NCBI GenBank assembly: GCA_903819975.1
Contig: CAIJFI010000017.1
Coordinates: 186,001-250,000 of the forward strand
DNA: 64,000 bases
Source: an uncultured Bacteroidota bacterium
GTDB lineage: Bacteria; Bacteroidota; Bacteroidia; Chitinophagales; Chitinophagaceae
Direction: 5' to 3'
The number at the start of each line of letters is the position of its first letter. The first letter of the stretch is position 1. Position numbers and translations under genes: made by a program. Below, in pieces: positions 1-9,038 of this stretch. Under the pieces are notes generated by a model. That model saw only the letters and a program-made list of their open reading frames with translations. It was not told the DNA's origin and made no database searches.

Positions 1-94
1 ATTATTAACAAACCCTAGAAAGCTTAATAAGTAGTTTGCTTCAAAAAGCAAAACAAACAAAGTAACAATTAACTAATTATTTCAATTTGAACAT

Positions 95-718
95 ATGATA
101 CTTACCAATCGTTTTTTAATGGAAGAGGAAGAAGAACCAAAGGCAGATAAGAAAGAAGATAATGGACCAGGGTTCTTAAATAAAAAAATGGAACAAATCT
201 TTTTTGAAAAAAGATCAATCTATTTATGGGGTCAAGTGGACGACAAATCTGCTAAAGATATTGTGACTAAACTTTTATTACTAGACGCAGATAAACCAGG
301 CGCTGAGATTAATTTTTATATCAATAGTCCAGGTGGAGTTGTAACAAGTGGTATGGTCATGTTTGATACAATGAACTTAATCAAAAGCCCAGTCCACACC
401 ATTTGTATGGGATTGGCTGCAAGTATGGGTTCTATCCTATTAAGCATGGGAGAAAAGGGAAAGCGTACAATATTTCCTCATGGAGAAGTAATGATACACC
501 AGCCAAGCTTAGGCGGATATTACCAAGCAACTAGCGCTGATATCGAAATTCAAGCGGAGCAAATAAGAAAGACAAAAGAATTAGGCGCAAAAATATTAGC
601 TAAGAACTGTGGCAAGAGTATTGAGCAAATTATGATTGATTTTGATAGAGACTATTGGATGGACGCTGAAACTGCAGTTGCTTACGGTATCGTAGATAAA
701 ATAGCTAAGAGCTTATAA
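95..718 (+). CDS. clpP: ATP-dependent Clp protease proteolytic subunit
   Basis: Serine peptidase that forms the tetradecameric barrel of the cytoplasmic Clp protease. The 207 residues include the ClpP fold with catalytic Ser110 (in GLAASMGS), His135 (in MIHQP) and Asp186 (in DRDYWM). The N-terminus carries an acidic stretch (residues 10-22, five consecutive Glu) ahead of the core; the extension is slightly longer than in E. coli and could include a processed propeptide. ATG at 95 is the only sensible start. clpX follows after 20 bases on the same strand, the usual clpP-clpX unit. The upstream partner gene, often tig, would lie outside the window. The 94 bases before the gene hold a 7-bp hairpin (35-52) but no convincing terminator. 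The identification is secure. Confidence 0.97.
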   Translation: MILTNRFLMEEEEEPKADKKEDNGPGFLNKKMEQIFFEKRSIYLWGQVDDKSAKDIVTKLLLLDADKPGAEINFYINSPGGVVTSGMVMFDTMNLIKSPVHTICMGLAASMGSILLSMGEKGKRTIFPHGEVMIHQPSLGGYYQATSADIEIQAEQIRKTKELGAKILAKNCGKSIEQIMIDFDRDYWMDAETAVAYGIVDKIAKSL

Positions 719-738
719 TTAAATAAATTATTCCAAAG

Positions 739-1983
739 ATGAAGACGAGCAAGTCCGACACTAGTATACATTGTTCATTTTGTGGACGCAGCAGAGATGA
801 AGTTAAAATTCTAATTGCTGGCCAGGATGGACATATATGCGAAAACTGTATAGAGCATGCTCATGAGATTATTGAGAAAGAATTTCATCAGAAAAAAATA
901 GATGGCAAGCCTGGTACTTTAAAGGTTCAAAAACCAACTGCTATTAAAGCATTTTTGGATCAATATATTATTGGCCAAGATGAAGCAAAAAAGATATTAT
1001 GCGTTGCTGTTTACAATCACTTTAAACGTATCAATTTACCTACTACTACTAAAAATGAAGTAGAAATTGAAAAGAGCAACGTTATTATGATTGGCGAAAC
1101 CGGTACAGGTAAAACCTTATTGGCTAAAACAATTGCCAAATTATTGAACGTTCCATTTGCGATTGTAGACGCTACTGTGTTTACCGAAGCTGGTTATGTA
1201 GGTGAAGACGTAGAGAGTATGTTAACTCGTTTATTACAAAATTGCGACTACGATGTAGAAGCAGCACAAAGAGGTATTGTATACATAGACGAGATTGATA
1301 AAATAGCGCGTAAAAGCGATAACGCATCTATTACAAGAGACGTTAGTGGCGAAGGTGTACAACAGGGATTATTAAAGATGTTGGAAGGAACAGAGGTATT
1401 GGTGCCACCACAAGGAGGCCGTAAGCATCCGGACCAAAAAATGATTAAAGTAGACACTAAGAATATCTTATTTATATGCGGAGGTGCATTTGACGGTATA
1501 GATAAAATTATTGCCCGCCGAATTAACACCAATGCCATTGGATTTAGCGTAAATAAAGATGAGCAAGAACTACAACGCAAAAATTTATTACGCTTTGTAA
1601 ATGCACAGGATATTAAAACCTTTGGTTTGATCCCAGAAATGTTAGGTCGTTTACCAATTGTTACGCATTTGGAACCATTGGATGCCGATACTTTAAGAAG
1701 TATTTTAACAGAGCCTAAGAATGCATTAATAAAACAATATACGCAGCTGTTTGAAATAGAAAATATCAAATTAACTATTGACCCTGCTGTTTATGAATTT
1801 ATTACTGCTAAGGCAATGGAATACAAATTAGGAGCAAGAGGATTAAGAAGTATTTGCGAAAGCCTATTTACTCAAGCTATGTTTGATTTACCTGGTACTG
1901 ATACTAAGGAGTTTAATGTAACATTAGAATACGCTAAGCAAATGTTTGATAAAAGCAAATTGAGCACTTTAAAAGTTGCTTAA
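739..1983 (+). CDS. clpX: ClpX, ATP-dependent unfoldase of the Clp protease
   Basis: AAA+ unfoldase that delivers substrates to ClpP. 414 residues, full length. The N-terminal zinc-binding domain has Cys12, Cys15, Cys34 and Cys37. Walker A is GETGTGKT (119-126), with Glu at the position that is Pro in many ClpX proteins. Walker B ends in Asp184-Glu185, a GYVGED pore loop follows Walker A, and the Ile267-Gly268-Phe269 loop is the ClpP-docking tripeptide. C-terminal sensor II (GARGLR) is present. Co-transcription with clpP is expected from the 20-base gap. No frameshift or truncation is seen. Confidence 0.97.
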   Translation: MKTSKSDTSIHCSFCGRSRDEVKILIAGQDGHICENCIEHAHEIIEKEFHQKKIDGKPGTLKVQKPTAIKAFLDQYIIGQDEAKKILCVAVYNHFKRINLPTTTKNEVEIEKSNVIMIGETGTGKTLLAKTIAKLLNVPFAIVDATVFTEAGYVGEDVESMLTRLLQNCDYDVEAAQRGIVYIDEIDKIARKSDNASITRDVSGEGVQQGLLKMLEGTEVLVPPQGGRKHPDQKMIKVDTKNILFICGGAFDGIDKIIARRINTNAIGFSVNKDEQELQRKNLLRFVNAQDIKTFGLIPEMLGRLPIVTHLEPLDADTLRSILTEPKNALIKQYTQLFEIENIKLTIDPAVYEFITAKAMEYKLGARGLRSICESLFTQAMFDLPGTDTKEFNVTLEYAKQMFDKSKLSTLKVA

Positions 1984-2009
1984 TATATAAACCATTTAAA
2001 AATAATTTT

Positions 2010-2159
2010 ATGCAAGAATTAATTGACCGTCTAGTAAAAGAAACTGGTGTAACTCCAGAGCAAGCAAAACAATCTATCGAAACCATTGCTGCATTTGTAA
2101 AAGAAAAATTCCCAATGTTAGGTGGTGCTGTGAACCAAATTTTCAAAGCTGGAAAGTAG
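2010..2159 (+). CDS. Small conserved-looking helical protein (49 aa)
   Basis: A 49-codon ORF with ATG start, 26 bases after clpX on the same strand. The translation begins MQELIDRLVKETGVTPEQAK and ends FPMLGGAVNQIFKAGK. It reads as real protein: an amphipathic helix, a VTPEQA helix-capping turn, a second helix, then a glycine-containing turn and a short helix. This pattern resembles small Bacteroidota proteins with a (G)V/ISxEQA repeat, but I cannot assign a family with certainty. A strong hairpin lies just after the stop (2185-2209), so the ORF could be the last cistron of the clpP-clpX unit. Function unknown. Confidence 0.7.
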   Translation: MQELIDRLVKETGVTPEQAKQSIETIAAFVKEKFPMLGGAVNQIFKAGK

Positions 2160-2184
2160 GATTCATCCACTATTTAAAATAAAA

Positions 2185-2209
2185 AATGCCTTCCGCAAGG
2201 GAAGGCATT
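2185..2209. terminator. Hairpin terminator between convergent units
   Basis: A perfect 10-bp stem (2185-2194 with 2200-2209) closes a 5-base loop. Six A residues (2181-2186) overlap and precede the left arm, giving a U-tract on the minus strand, so it is best formed as a terminator for the minus-strand gene ending at 2347. It may also protect the 3' end of the clpP-clpX transcript. Confidence 0.7.
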
Positions 2210-2346
2210 CAAGCAAGCAATCATAAACTAGGAATAAATCCTACATCAATACTAATAAAATTTTTAGAAATAAACTATTTTATGTTAATTTATTTTTAAG
2301 CTTAGCTACAAGTCGTTAGTATAGTCCCATTCATTCCTATTCATTA

Positions 2347-3177
2347 TCAATCAGATAGGCGTACCCTTAGTTTAAGCTCCTGGGCCTCTGTTTGGGTTAA
2401 GTCACATGCTTCAACTAAATCTCCCCACCCTATCCTGCCGCCATTTTCCTTTCGCAGCCTGAGTATTGACCAAATTTGTCGGTCGGTAAAAGACCCTAAT
2501 TTTTTCCAGTCATTAAACCCCATAGCTGTAGCATTCATTAAATTTTGTTGATTGTTTTTGACATACACCTGACGCCTAATTAATTGATAAGTGCTGTCAG
2601 GCAAGCCATATACTTTGCTCAATTGGCTTACGCTCGAAAAAGAACCCAAGAATAGCTTGTATGATAAAATTCGTTTAATAGTAGGTAATGGGATTTTTGT
2701 TTTTTGCGCCCACTCTTTTTCATCTGCAGTATTGATATCCAATTTCCCTTTAGATAACTCGTTGTTGTATGCGGTGTAATTATTATGATACTCATGGGCT
2801 TTATAACGCTGCTCCATTTTAATATAGGGCCTAAGTATTTTAAACAAATCCGTCGACAAGCCATATAGCCTGGCAAAGTCATCCCCATTTTTAAAATATC
2901 CTCCCTTGGCTCTATAATGTAATAAGGATCTTACTTGTTTTTCAGGTATACCTAATTGTATTGCATGTAAACTATCTATTTGATTGGGATCAAACTCAAA
3001 TAATTTAACTACAGTTATTGATTCTGTTCTAGATTCTGTTTTAGATTCAGTATTTTTTACAGCAGGAAACAGTTTACTCAATAATACCGATCCAAAAAGA
3101 ATTGTACCTAGTGCAAAGATTCCTTTTAATTCTTTTTTAGAAAATTGGAAGTACACCTTCCAAGTTGGGTTCATCAT
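2347..3177 (-). CDS. Membrane-anchored helix-hairpin-helix (ComEA-like) protein
   Basis: 276 residues. One hydrophobic segment at about residues 18-38 (GIFALGTILFGSVLLSKLF) probably anchors the protein in the inner membrane, with the rest outside. Three successive helix-hairpin-helix units follow (about residues 65-120, 142-205 and 212-272), of which the second carries the classic LDINTADEKEW sequence. HhH domains of the ComEA class bind double-stranded DNA during uptake in competent bacteria. Here no other com gene is adjacent, so a competence role is only inferred. ATG at 3177 begins MMNP; the second Met is an equal possibility. Convergent with the clpX unit. Confidence 0.8.
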   Translation of the reverse strand: MMNPTWKVYFQFSKKELKGIFALGTILFGSVLLSKLFPAVKNTESKTESRTESITVVKLFEFDPNQIDSLHAIQLGIPEKQVRSLLHYRAKGGYFKNGDDFARLYGLSTDLFKILRPYIKMEQRYKAHEYHNNYTAYNNELSKGKLDINTADEKEWAQKTKIPLPTIKRILSYKLFLGSFSSVSQLSKVYGLPDSTYQLIRRQVYVKNNQQNLMNATAMGFNDWKKLGSFTDRQIWSILRLRKENGGRIGWGDLVEACDLTQTEAQELKLRVRLSD

Positions 3178-3239
3178 TTTTTAAGAACGAATTAAACCAA
3201 AATCGGGAAATTAAATTAGCGTATTTGTACGTAGTATTC

Positions 3240-4034
3240 CTATACTGTAAACTGAAGACCATCATAAGCCATCTTAATAAATGGAGGCAACTGTGGCTCT
3301 AAAACAGCCTGTAACCCAATCTGGTGGCTAAAGTGCGTGAAGTACACTTGAGGCACCCCTAGCTCAGTAGCCAAGGCTATAGACTCGTTTAAAGTAAAAT
3401 GAGTTGGATGAGGTTGTGGTCTTAAAGCACTTAAAATTAAAACCTTAGCTCCTTTTATTTTTTCTTTTTCAGCATCACTAATAAAATTTAAATCGGTGAT
3501 GTAAACAAAGTCGTTTATTCTAAATCCAAGGACTGGTAATTCACGATGCATTACTTGAATGGGAGTGAATTTTAAATCGCCAATTTTAAAGGGGTCCTCA
3601 TGTATCGTATGCAACATCATTTCGGGCAAGCCTGCATCCTTGTTCTTTTCAAATGCGTAATAAAAATCTCTTTTAATGGCAACCTGTGTAATTTCATTCG
3701 CATATATCTGCATCGGAGTATTGGAATGAAAATTAAAGGGCCTAATATCATCTAATCCAGCATAATGATCTCTGTGGGGATGTGTAAAAACTACTGCATC
3801 TAAATGAGTGGTTTTTGTTCTTAGCATTTGATACCTAAAATCGGGGGTTGTATCAATTACAACACTTGTATTGTTTGAATCTATTTTAATGCTTGTACGT
3901 AAACGGCTATCTCTAGGATCCTTGGATGTACATACTTCGCAATCGCACCCAATTAAGGGAACACCTGTACTAGTGCCCGAACCTAAAATAGTAATTTGTA
4001 ACAAAATAACGCGTTTAAAAAATACTTGACCCAA
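3240..4034 (-). CDS. MBL-fold metallohydrolase, PhnP-like
   Basis: Metallo-beta-lactamase fold phosphodiesterase-like protein. Features: N-terminal ITILGSGTSTGVP strand-loop, a GCDCEVC cysteine cluster typical of the PhnP group that binds a structural metal, the metal-binding THPHRDHYAGLDD motif, and a later HFTLNES histidine. The frame has no ATG near the start. The span given begins at a TTG (4034); an in-frame TTG at 4004 would put the start just before LQITILGSG and fits the family better. Substrate unknown; PhnP itself cleaves cyclic phosphodiesters, but such homologues also occur in organisms without a phn operon. Neighbours on the same strand are a HhH protein and a small conserved protein. 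Confidence 0.85.
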   Translation of the reverse strand: MGQVFFKRVILLQITILGSGTSTGVPLIGCDCEVCTSKDPRDSRLRTSIKIDSNNTSVVIDTTPDFRYQMLRTKTTHLDAVVFTHPHRDHYAGLDDIRPFNFHSNTPMQIYANEITQVAIKRDFYYAFEKNKDAGLPEMMLHTIHEDPFKIGDLKFTPIQVMHRELPVLGFRINDFVYITDLNFISDAEKEKIKGAKVLILSALRPQPHPTHFTLNESIALATELGVPQVYFTHFSHQIGLQAVLEPQLPPFIKMAYDGLQFTV

Positions 4035-4056
4035 CCAACAAAGCTAACTCAACGAA

Positions 4057-4329
4057 TTATGCTTCTGATAAAGAAAGTTTTTGTACTTCTTCAAAAAGCT
4101 TTTGAGAGTCATGTGTTAATTTATCAAATTGAATATCTAATTGAGGGATCAATTCTAATAAAGTATTAATTCGGGCTTCTAAATTCAAAAATTTATTAAG
4201 CACCACGATTCTCTTAGATTCTAATAAACACCAACCGCTCTGAAAATTACCTCTTTCGTATCTTACAACGAATTCTGATTCACCTAAAATATCTTCTAAC
4301 TTGTTTAATGTAGTTTGAGTCAATTTCAT
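4057..4329 (-). CDS. Small conserved hypothetical protein (90 aa)
   Basis: ATG at 4329 (MKLTQTTLNKLEDILGES) is chosen over an upstream in-frame TTG at 4368, whose extra 13 codons look like leader sequence. The protein is mixed alpha/beta with a GNFQSGWCLLESKRIVVLNK core and a C-terminal helix that could form a short coiled coil. It has the look of a conserved Bacteroidota cytoplasmic protein. No catalytic motif is seen and I assign no function. It lies 22 bases upstream of the PhnP-like gene on the same strand and may be co-transcribed with it. Confidence 0.7.
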   Translation of the reverse strand: MKLTQTTLNKLEDILGESEFVVRYERGNFQSGWCLLESKRIVVLNKFLNLEARINTLLELIPQLDIQFDKLTHDSQKLFEEVQKLSLSEA

Positions 4330-4426
4330 ATTATGCATTGATTTATAGGGTAGTAAGTGGACATACAAATATAGTTTTTTAGCAAACTAAGCCGTTAAAT
4401 AAGGGCTAGGAGTTATTCACATTTCG

Positions 4427-4434
4427 TACCTTTA
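4427..4434 (+). promoter_or_regulatory. Candidate -7 box upstream of the HD/lpx cluster
   Basis: TACCTTTA matches seven of eight positions of the Bacteroidota -7 consensus TAnnTTTG and lies 16 bases before the ATG at 4451. No clear TTTG -33 element is seen at the expected distance. It would start the HD-lpxD-lpxC/fabZ-lpxA transcript. Confidence 0.45.
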
Positions 4435-4450
4435 CCAACACTCATTTTAT

Positions 4451-5680
4451 ATGGCTTTTACACATAGAAAAATTATTAATGACCCGGTTCATGGTTTTAT
4501 CACCATTAACGACCCGCTCATTTTTGAAATTATTAGTCATCCTTTTTACCAAAAATTAAGAAGGATACAGCAAATGGCTTTAGCGCAATTGGTTTATCCA
4601 GGTGCGGTACACACTCGCTTGCATCATTCTTTGGGTGCTTACCATTTAATGTGTATTGCCATAAATGAACTTAGGGAAAAAGGAGTTGAAATTACGCCGG
4701 AGGAATCACTTGCTGCAAAAGCTGCAATTCTTTTACACGATATTGGACATGGACCTTATTCACATGCACTAGAAAAAGTACTACTAAAAGGAATTAGTCA
4801 CGAGGACCTTTCTTTAGTAATTATGCATGCAATAAACGAAGACACTAACCCAAATCTAAAAGGACATTTAACCTTAGCAATAAAAATATTTACAAATCAA
4901 TACCATAAAAAGTTTTTACACCAACTAATAAGTGGACAGCTAGACGTGGATAGATTAGATTACTTATCTCGCGACAGTTTCTTTACTGGAGTAAGCGAAG
5001 GAGTTGTGGGATATGAAAGAATATTAAAAATGTTGACTGTTCATGAAAATGAATTAGTAGTAGAAGAAAAAGGAATAAATAGTGTAGAGAAATTTTTATT
5101 GTCACGTAGATTAATGTATTGGCAGGTTTATCGACATAAAACTGTAGTGGCAAGTGAAAACATGTTGGTGAAAATTATTGAACGTGCTCAATTATTGATC
5201 CAACAAAATAATGACTCCGTTAAAACGGGGGCCTTATTGGATTACTTTTTAAGCAACCCTTCCATTGATCTAAAGGAGCTAGATTTAAATGCTTATTGTA
5301 ATTTAGACGACAATGATATTTTACATGCCATAAAACAATGGCAAAACAATGCCGACCCTATCCTATCTAAATTATGTAAAGGCGTACTAAATAGAAAGTG
5401 CTTTAAATGTCAAATTCAAGCCGAACCAATCACCGATCAGCAATGGAATATTGCACTAGAAAGCACAAAAGCCAAGTTCCCCTACAACGAACAGGACCTT
5501 TCATTTTTATGCTTTAAAGGCACGGTTTCAAACACATTATACAAAAATGACAATGAAACCATTAAGATTTTGCTAAAAACGGGTAAAATATCAACCATTT
5601 CAGAGATAGAGAACGCATTAATCGTGGAAAGTCTTTCTGCCCCGGTGAAAAAATTTTACATTTGCTTACTTAACGAATAA
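4451..5680 (+). CDS. HD-superfamily phosphohydrolase
   Basis: 409 residues, dGTPase-like HD protein (COG1078 type). The N-terminus has INDPVHGFI, followed by an H-T-R-L-H-H segment near residues 58-63, the metal-binding His96-Asp97 pair in LLHDIGHGPYSH, and the downstream LDVDRLDYLSRDS motif that supplies the distal Asp. Family members hydrolyse (deoxy)nucleotide triphosphates or related phosphates; the substrate here is not known. It stands 21 bases before lpxD on the same strand, an arrangement common in Bacteroidota, and is probably the first gene of that transcript. Whether it contributes to lipid A synthesis is unknown. Confidence 0.88.
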   Translation: MAFTHRKIINDPVHGFITINDPLIFEIISHPFYQKLRRIQQMALAQLVYPGAVHTRLHHSLGAYHLMCIAINELREKGVEITPEESLAAKAAILLHDIGHGPYSHALEKVLLKGISHEDLSLVIMHAINEDTNPNLKGHLTLAIKIFTNQYHKKFLHQLISGQLDVDRLDYLSRDSFFTGVSEGVVGYERILKMLTVHENELVVEEKGINSVEKFLLSRRLMYWQVYRHKTVVASENMLVKIIERAQLLIQQNNDSVKTGALLDYFLSNPSIDLKELDLNAYCNLDDNDILHAIKQWQNNADPILSKLCKGVLNRKCFKCQIQAEPITDQQWNIALESTKAKFPYNEQDLSFLCFKGTVSNTLYKNDNETIKILLKTGKISTISEIENALIVESLSAPVKKFYICLLNE

Positions 5681-5701
5681 CCCCCATTCAAACATTAACG
5701 A

Positions 5702-6748
5702 ATGCTACAATTTAGTGCCCAACAGATTGCGATGATGATTCAAGGTAAAGTGGAAGGTGACGCATCTGTTTCCGTATCTCAATTTGGAAAAATAGAAGAA
5801 GCAACTGCAGGTCAGATTTCTTTTTTAGCGAATCCAAAATATGAGGAATTCTTATACATAACAAAGGCAAGCATTATAATTGTTAACGAAAGTTTGGTTT
5901 TAAAACAAGCAATACCTGCGACATTAATTAGAGTACCTGATGCTTATGCTGCATTTGCAACTTTACTTACAAAGTATCAAGAACTTAAGACACAAAACTT
6001 AACTGGCATTCAAACTCCTTCATATATTTCAACCACTGCTAAGCTTGGTGAAAACCATTATGTGGCTGCTTTTGCGCATATTGGCGACAATGTATCAATC
6101 GGCGAAAATGTAAAAATATTTGCGAATGTGGTTATTGGAGAAAATGTAAAAATTGGCAGCAATGTGATTTTACATCCTGGTGTTGTGATATATGCAGATT
6201 GTGTTTTAGGAAATAATATCACCATTCATTCTGGAAGTATAATTGGTAGCGACGGCTTTGGCTTTGCACCAAAAGCAGATGGTAGTTTTCAAAAAGTGCC
6301 TCAATTGGGAAATGTTATTATCGAAGACAATGTGGAAGTAGGATCTAATACCACCATTGACCGTGCAACAATCGGATCTACTATCATCAGAAAAGGAGTT
6401 AAACTAGATAATCTAATACAAGTTGCCCATAATGTTGAAGTGGGAGAAAATACCGTTATTGCCGCTCAGACGGGAATAAGTGGTAGTACTAAAATTGGTA
6501 AAAATGTAATGATTGGAGGTCAAGTTGGCATCGCTGGTCATTTAAACATAGCCGATGGAATTAAGATTGCAGCCAAAAGTGGCATCACAAAAAGCTTTAA
6601 AGAAGCCAATTTAACCCTTACCGGCAACCCTGCAGGAGAGCATAATGCATCACTTAGAGCTCAGGTTTACATGAAAAACCTCCCAAATTTGGAAAAAAGG
6701 GTCAAAGAATTGGAAATATTACTAGCCCAACTGACTCAAAAAGGCTAA
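5702..6748 (+). CDS. lpxD: UDP-3-O-(3-hydroxyacyl)glucosamine N-acyltransferase
   Basis: Third enzyme of lipid A synthesis: adds a 3-hydroxyacyl chain to the 2-amino group of UDP-3-O-acylglucosamine using acyl-ACP. 348 residues: an N-terminal uridine-binding domain (about 1-100), then a left-handed beta helix of hexapeptide repeats ([IV]GxNV type, about 105-310), then a C-terminal helix ([22 protein letters not shown]). The catalytic His is His243 in [11 protein letters not shown]. Full length, in order with lpxC/fabZ and lpxA, so the early lipid A steps are encoded together. Confidence 0.97.
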   Translation: MLQFSAQQIAMMIQGKVEGDASVSVSQFGKIEEATAGQISFLANPKYEEFLYITKASIIIVNESLVLKQAIPATLIRVPDAYAAFATLLTKYQELKTQNLTGIQTPSYISTTAKLGENHYVAAFAHIGDNVSIGENVKIFANVVIGENVKIGSNVILHPGVVIYADCVLGNNITIHSGSIIGSDGFGFAPKADGSFQKVPQLGNVIIEDNVEVGSNTTIDRATIGSTIIRKGVKLDNLIQVAHNVEVGENTVIAAQTGISGSTKIGKNVMIGGQVGIAGHLNIADGIKIAAKSGITKSFKEANLTLTGNPAGEHNASLRAQVYMKNLPNLEKRVKELEILLAQLTQKG

Positions 6749-6811
6749 TTCGGCCTAATTTTGTTGAAAATCACCGCTTTAAGTAAGCGGAACCTAAATT
6801 TATATCAGCGT

Positions 6812-8221
6812 ATGGACCAACATTTTAATCCCGATAAACAACATACCCTTACGGACAGTATTAGCATTAGCGGTACAGGTTTGCACACGGGTGTTTTGGT
6901 AGATATGAAATTATTGCCAGCCAACCCTGGTTTTGGAATACAATTTCAAAGAGTAGACTTACCTAATAAACCAATCATAAAAGCAGACTGTGATTTAGTA
7001 ACCGATACAAGTAGAGGGACCACTTTACAAGTTGGGGATGCTAAAGTAAGTACTGTAGAACATATTTTAGCGGCATTAGTTGGTATGGGTGTAGACAATG
7101 TGTTGATTGAAGTGAACGGACCAGAAATTCCAATCATGGATGGTAGCTCAGCTCCATTTATTGAATTGATTGAAGCCAAAGGTGTACTTGAACAAGATGC
7201 AGCAAAAGCTTGGTATAGCATTGATGAAAATATTTTTCATTACGACGAAGGCAAGCGTGTAGAAATGGTTGCCCTTCCTGCATTAGATTATCAGATAACA
7301 ACACTTATTGATTTTAATAGCCCTGTACTTGGCACACAACATGCGGCATTAACTACAATTAAAGATTTCAAAGCAGAGATTGCACCTTGTCGTACATTTT
7401 GTTTCTTGCATGAATTAGAAGCATTATTAAAACATGATTTGATTAAAGGCGGAGATATTAATAATGCAATTGTAGTGGTGGACAAGCCTGTTACCGACGA
7501 GGAAATGGGAAGACTTGCAAAAGTATTTAAGCGTGAAAAAATAGAAGTTAAAAGCGAAGGCTATTTAAATAATTTAGAATTAAGATTTCCAAACGAACCA
7601 GCTAGACATAAATTACTTGACGTTGTTGGTGACCTAGCTTTGATTGGTTACCCAATTAAAGCACGTATCATTGCTAATAGACCTGGCCATAGCAGCAATG
7701 TAGAGTTTGCAAAAAAGATAAAGCAATACATCAAAAAAAACAAGCACGTTAAAGATGTACCTGTTTACAATCCAGCAATAACACCTGTATTTAATTTAGA
7801 GCAAATTGAAAAATTATTGCCGCATCGTTATCCATTTTTATTTGTTGACAAAATAATTGAATTAACGGATACTGTAATTGTAGGTGTTAAAAATGTAACA
7901 TTTAACGAATGGTTTTTTCCAGGACACTTCCCAGGAAATCCAGTAATGCCGGGCGTTCTGCAAATTGAAGCATTAGCACAAACTGGAGGTATACTTTGTA
8001 TTAATGCTATGCCAGAAGGCAATTACGATACTTATTTTTTAAAGATAGATAATTGCAAATTCAAACAAATGGTGAAACCAGGTGACACTATGCTATTGAA
8101 GATGGAATTAACTGCTCCTATTCGCAGAGGCATTTGCGAAATGCGCGGAACAGTCTATGTAGGAGGCAAAGTTGCAACCGAAGCCGACTTAGTTGCTCAG
8201 GTTGTTAAAAGAGCCGATTAA
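6812..8221 (+). CDS. lpxC/fabZ: LpxC-FabZ fusion: UDP-3-O-acyl-GlcNAc deacetylase / 3-hydroxyacyl-ACP dehydratase
   Basis: One polypeptide carries two enzymes. LpxC (about residues 1-300) is the zinc deacetylase committing UDP-GlcNAc derivatives to lipid A; zinc ligands His84 (VEHIL), His266 and Asp270 (HKLLDVVGD) and the catalytic His293 (PGHSS) are present. FabZ (about 325-469) dehydrates 3-hydroxyacyl-ACP; PHRYPFLFVD, the catalytic His372 (HFPGNP) and Glu386 (LQIEALAQ) are intact. ATG at 6812 gives MDQHFNPDKQHTL, the expected LpxC start; an upstream TTG at 6761 only adds 17 weak residues. The fusion couples use of 3-hydroxyacyl-ACP for lipid A and for fatty acids, and is characteristic of Bacteroidota. 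Confidence 0.97.
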   Translation: MDQHFNPDKQHTLTDSISISGTGLHTGVLVDMKLLPANPGFGIQFQRVDLPNKPIIKADCDLVTDTSRGTTLQVGDAKVSTVEHILAALVGMGVDNVLIEVNGPEIPIMDGSSAPFIELIEAKGVLEQDAAKAWYSIDENIFHYDEGKRVEMVALPALDYQITTLIDFNSPVLGTQHAALTTIKDFKAEIAPCRTFCFLHELEALLKHDLIKGGDINNAIVVVDKPVTDEEMGRLAKVFKREKIEVKSEGYLNNLELRFPNEPARHKLLDVVGDLALIGYPIKARIIANRPGHSSNVEFAKKIKQYIKKNKHVKDVPVYNPAITPVFNLEQIEKLLPHRYPFLFVDKIIELTDTVIVGVKNVTFNEWFFPGHFPGNPVMPGVLQIEALAQTGGILCINAMPEGNYDTYFLKIDNCKFKQMVKPGDTMLLKMELTAPIRRGICEMRGTVYVGGKVATEADLVAQVVKRAD

Positions 8222-8238
8222 TCATTTAAACGAAAACT

Positions 8239-9036
8239 ATGACGCATCCATTTACTTATATCGATCCCAATGCAAAGATTGCACCCAATGTAAAAATTGA
8301 TCCATTCACAGTAATTCACAGTGAAGTAGTTATTGGTGAAGGCACATGGGTAGGTAGTAACGTTACCATTATGAATGGAACGAAAATTGGAAAAAATTGT
8401 CGCATATTTCCTGGCGCTGTAATTGGCGCCGATCCGCAGGATTTAAAATTTAATGGTGAAAAAACTTCTGTAGAAATTGGAGATGGTACCACTATTAGAG
8501 AATTCGTGACCATTAACCGTGGAACATCGGACAGATGGATTACTAAAGTGGGCAACAACTGTTTAATAATGGCATATAGTCACATTGCACATGACTGTAT
8601 CATAGGTAATAATTGTATTTTAAGCAATAGTGTTCAAATAGCCGGACATGTTACATTGGGCGACTACTCTTGGATTGCAGGAGTAAGTGCGGTTCACCAA
8701 TTTGTAAACATTGGGCAACACGCTTACATAGCTGGAGGTAGCTTGGTAAGTAAGGATGTACCTCCTTATATTAAAGCAGTTCGTAACCCATTAAGTTATG
8801 GTGGAGTGAATAGTGTTGGATTAAAAAGAAGAGGATTTGACTTAGAAAAAATCAATCATATTTTAGATATCTATCGTTATATATTCAATAAAGGAATGAA
8901 CACAACACAGGCCTTGGAGTTTATTGAAGAGGAATTGCCAGCAACGGACGAACGTGATGAAATTGTTACATTTATTAGAGATAGCGGTCGTGGCATTATT
9001 AAGAAATTTGGCAAAGGCGGAGGAGACGAAGATTAA
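8239..9036 (+). CDS. lpxA: Acyl-ACP--UDP-N-acetylglucosamine O-acyltransferase
   Basis: First enzyme of lipid A synthesis, transferring a 3-hydroxyacyl chain to the 3-OH of UDP-GlcNAc. 265 residues: left-handed beta helix of hexapeptide repeats (about 1-190) and a C-terminal helical domain. The catalytic His lies in MAYSHIAHDCIIGNN, and the downstream VHQFVNIGQHAYIAGGS segment is typical of LpxA. ATG at 8239, 17 bases after lpxC/fabZ. The ABC ATPase gene starts two bases after the stop, so the two are translated from one message. Confidence 0.96.
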   Translation: MTHPFTYIDPNAKIAPNVKIDPFTVIHSEVVIGEGTWVGSNVTIMNGTKIGKNCRIFPGAVIGADPQDLKFNGEKTSVEIGDGTTIREFVTINRGTSDRWITKVGNNCLIMAYSHIAHDCIIGNNCILSNSVQIAGHVTLGDYSWIAGVSAVHQFVNIGQHAYIAGGSLVSKDVPPYIKAVRNPLSYGGVNSVGLKRRGFDLEKINHILDIYRYIFNKGMNTTQALEFIEEELPATDERDEIVTFIRDSGRGIIKKFGKGGGDED

Positions 9037-9038
9037 TC

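Noticed and set aside
1248-1769. 173-residue reading frame on the minus strand inside clpX
   Set aside because: Fully antisense to a conserved AAA+ domain; the translation has no protein-like pattern, and clpX codons explain it.
4413-4421. TTATTCACA, matching a DnaA box, upstream of the HD gene
   Set aside because: Single isolated copy, no cluster or replication gene nearby; such 9-mers are expected by chance.
6761-6811. TTG start for lpxC/fabZ
   Set aside because: Adds 17 unrelated residues before the normal LpxC start at ATG 6812.
7734-7741. A8 runs in coding genes (lpxC/fabZ, recQ, copA, rel, pdxA)
   Set aside because: Shorter than the dnaX tract and not at a domain boundary; typical of lysine codons in AT-rich genes.
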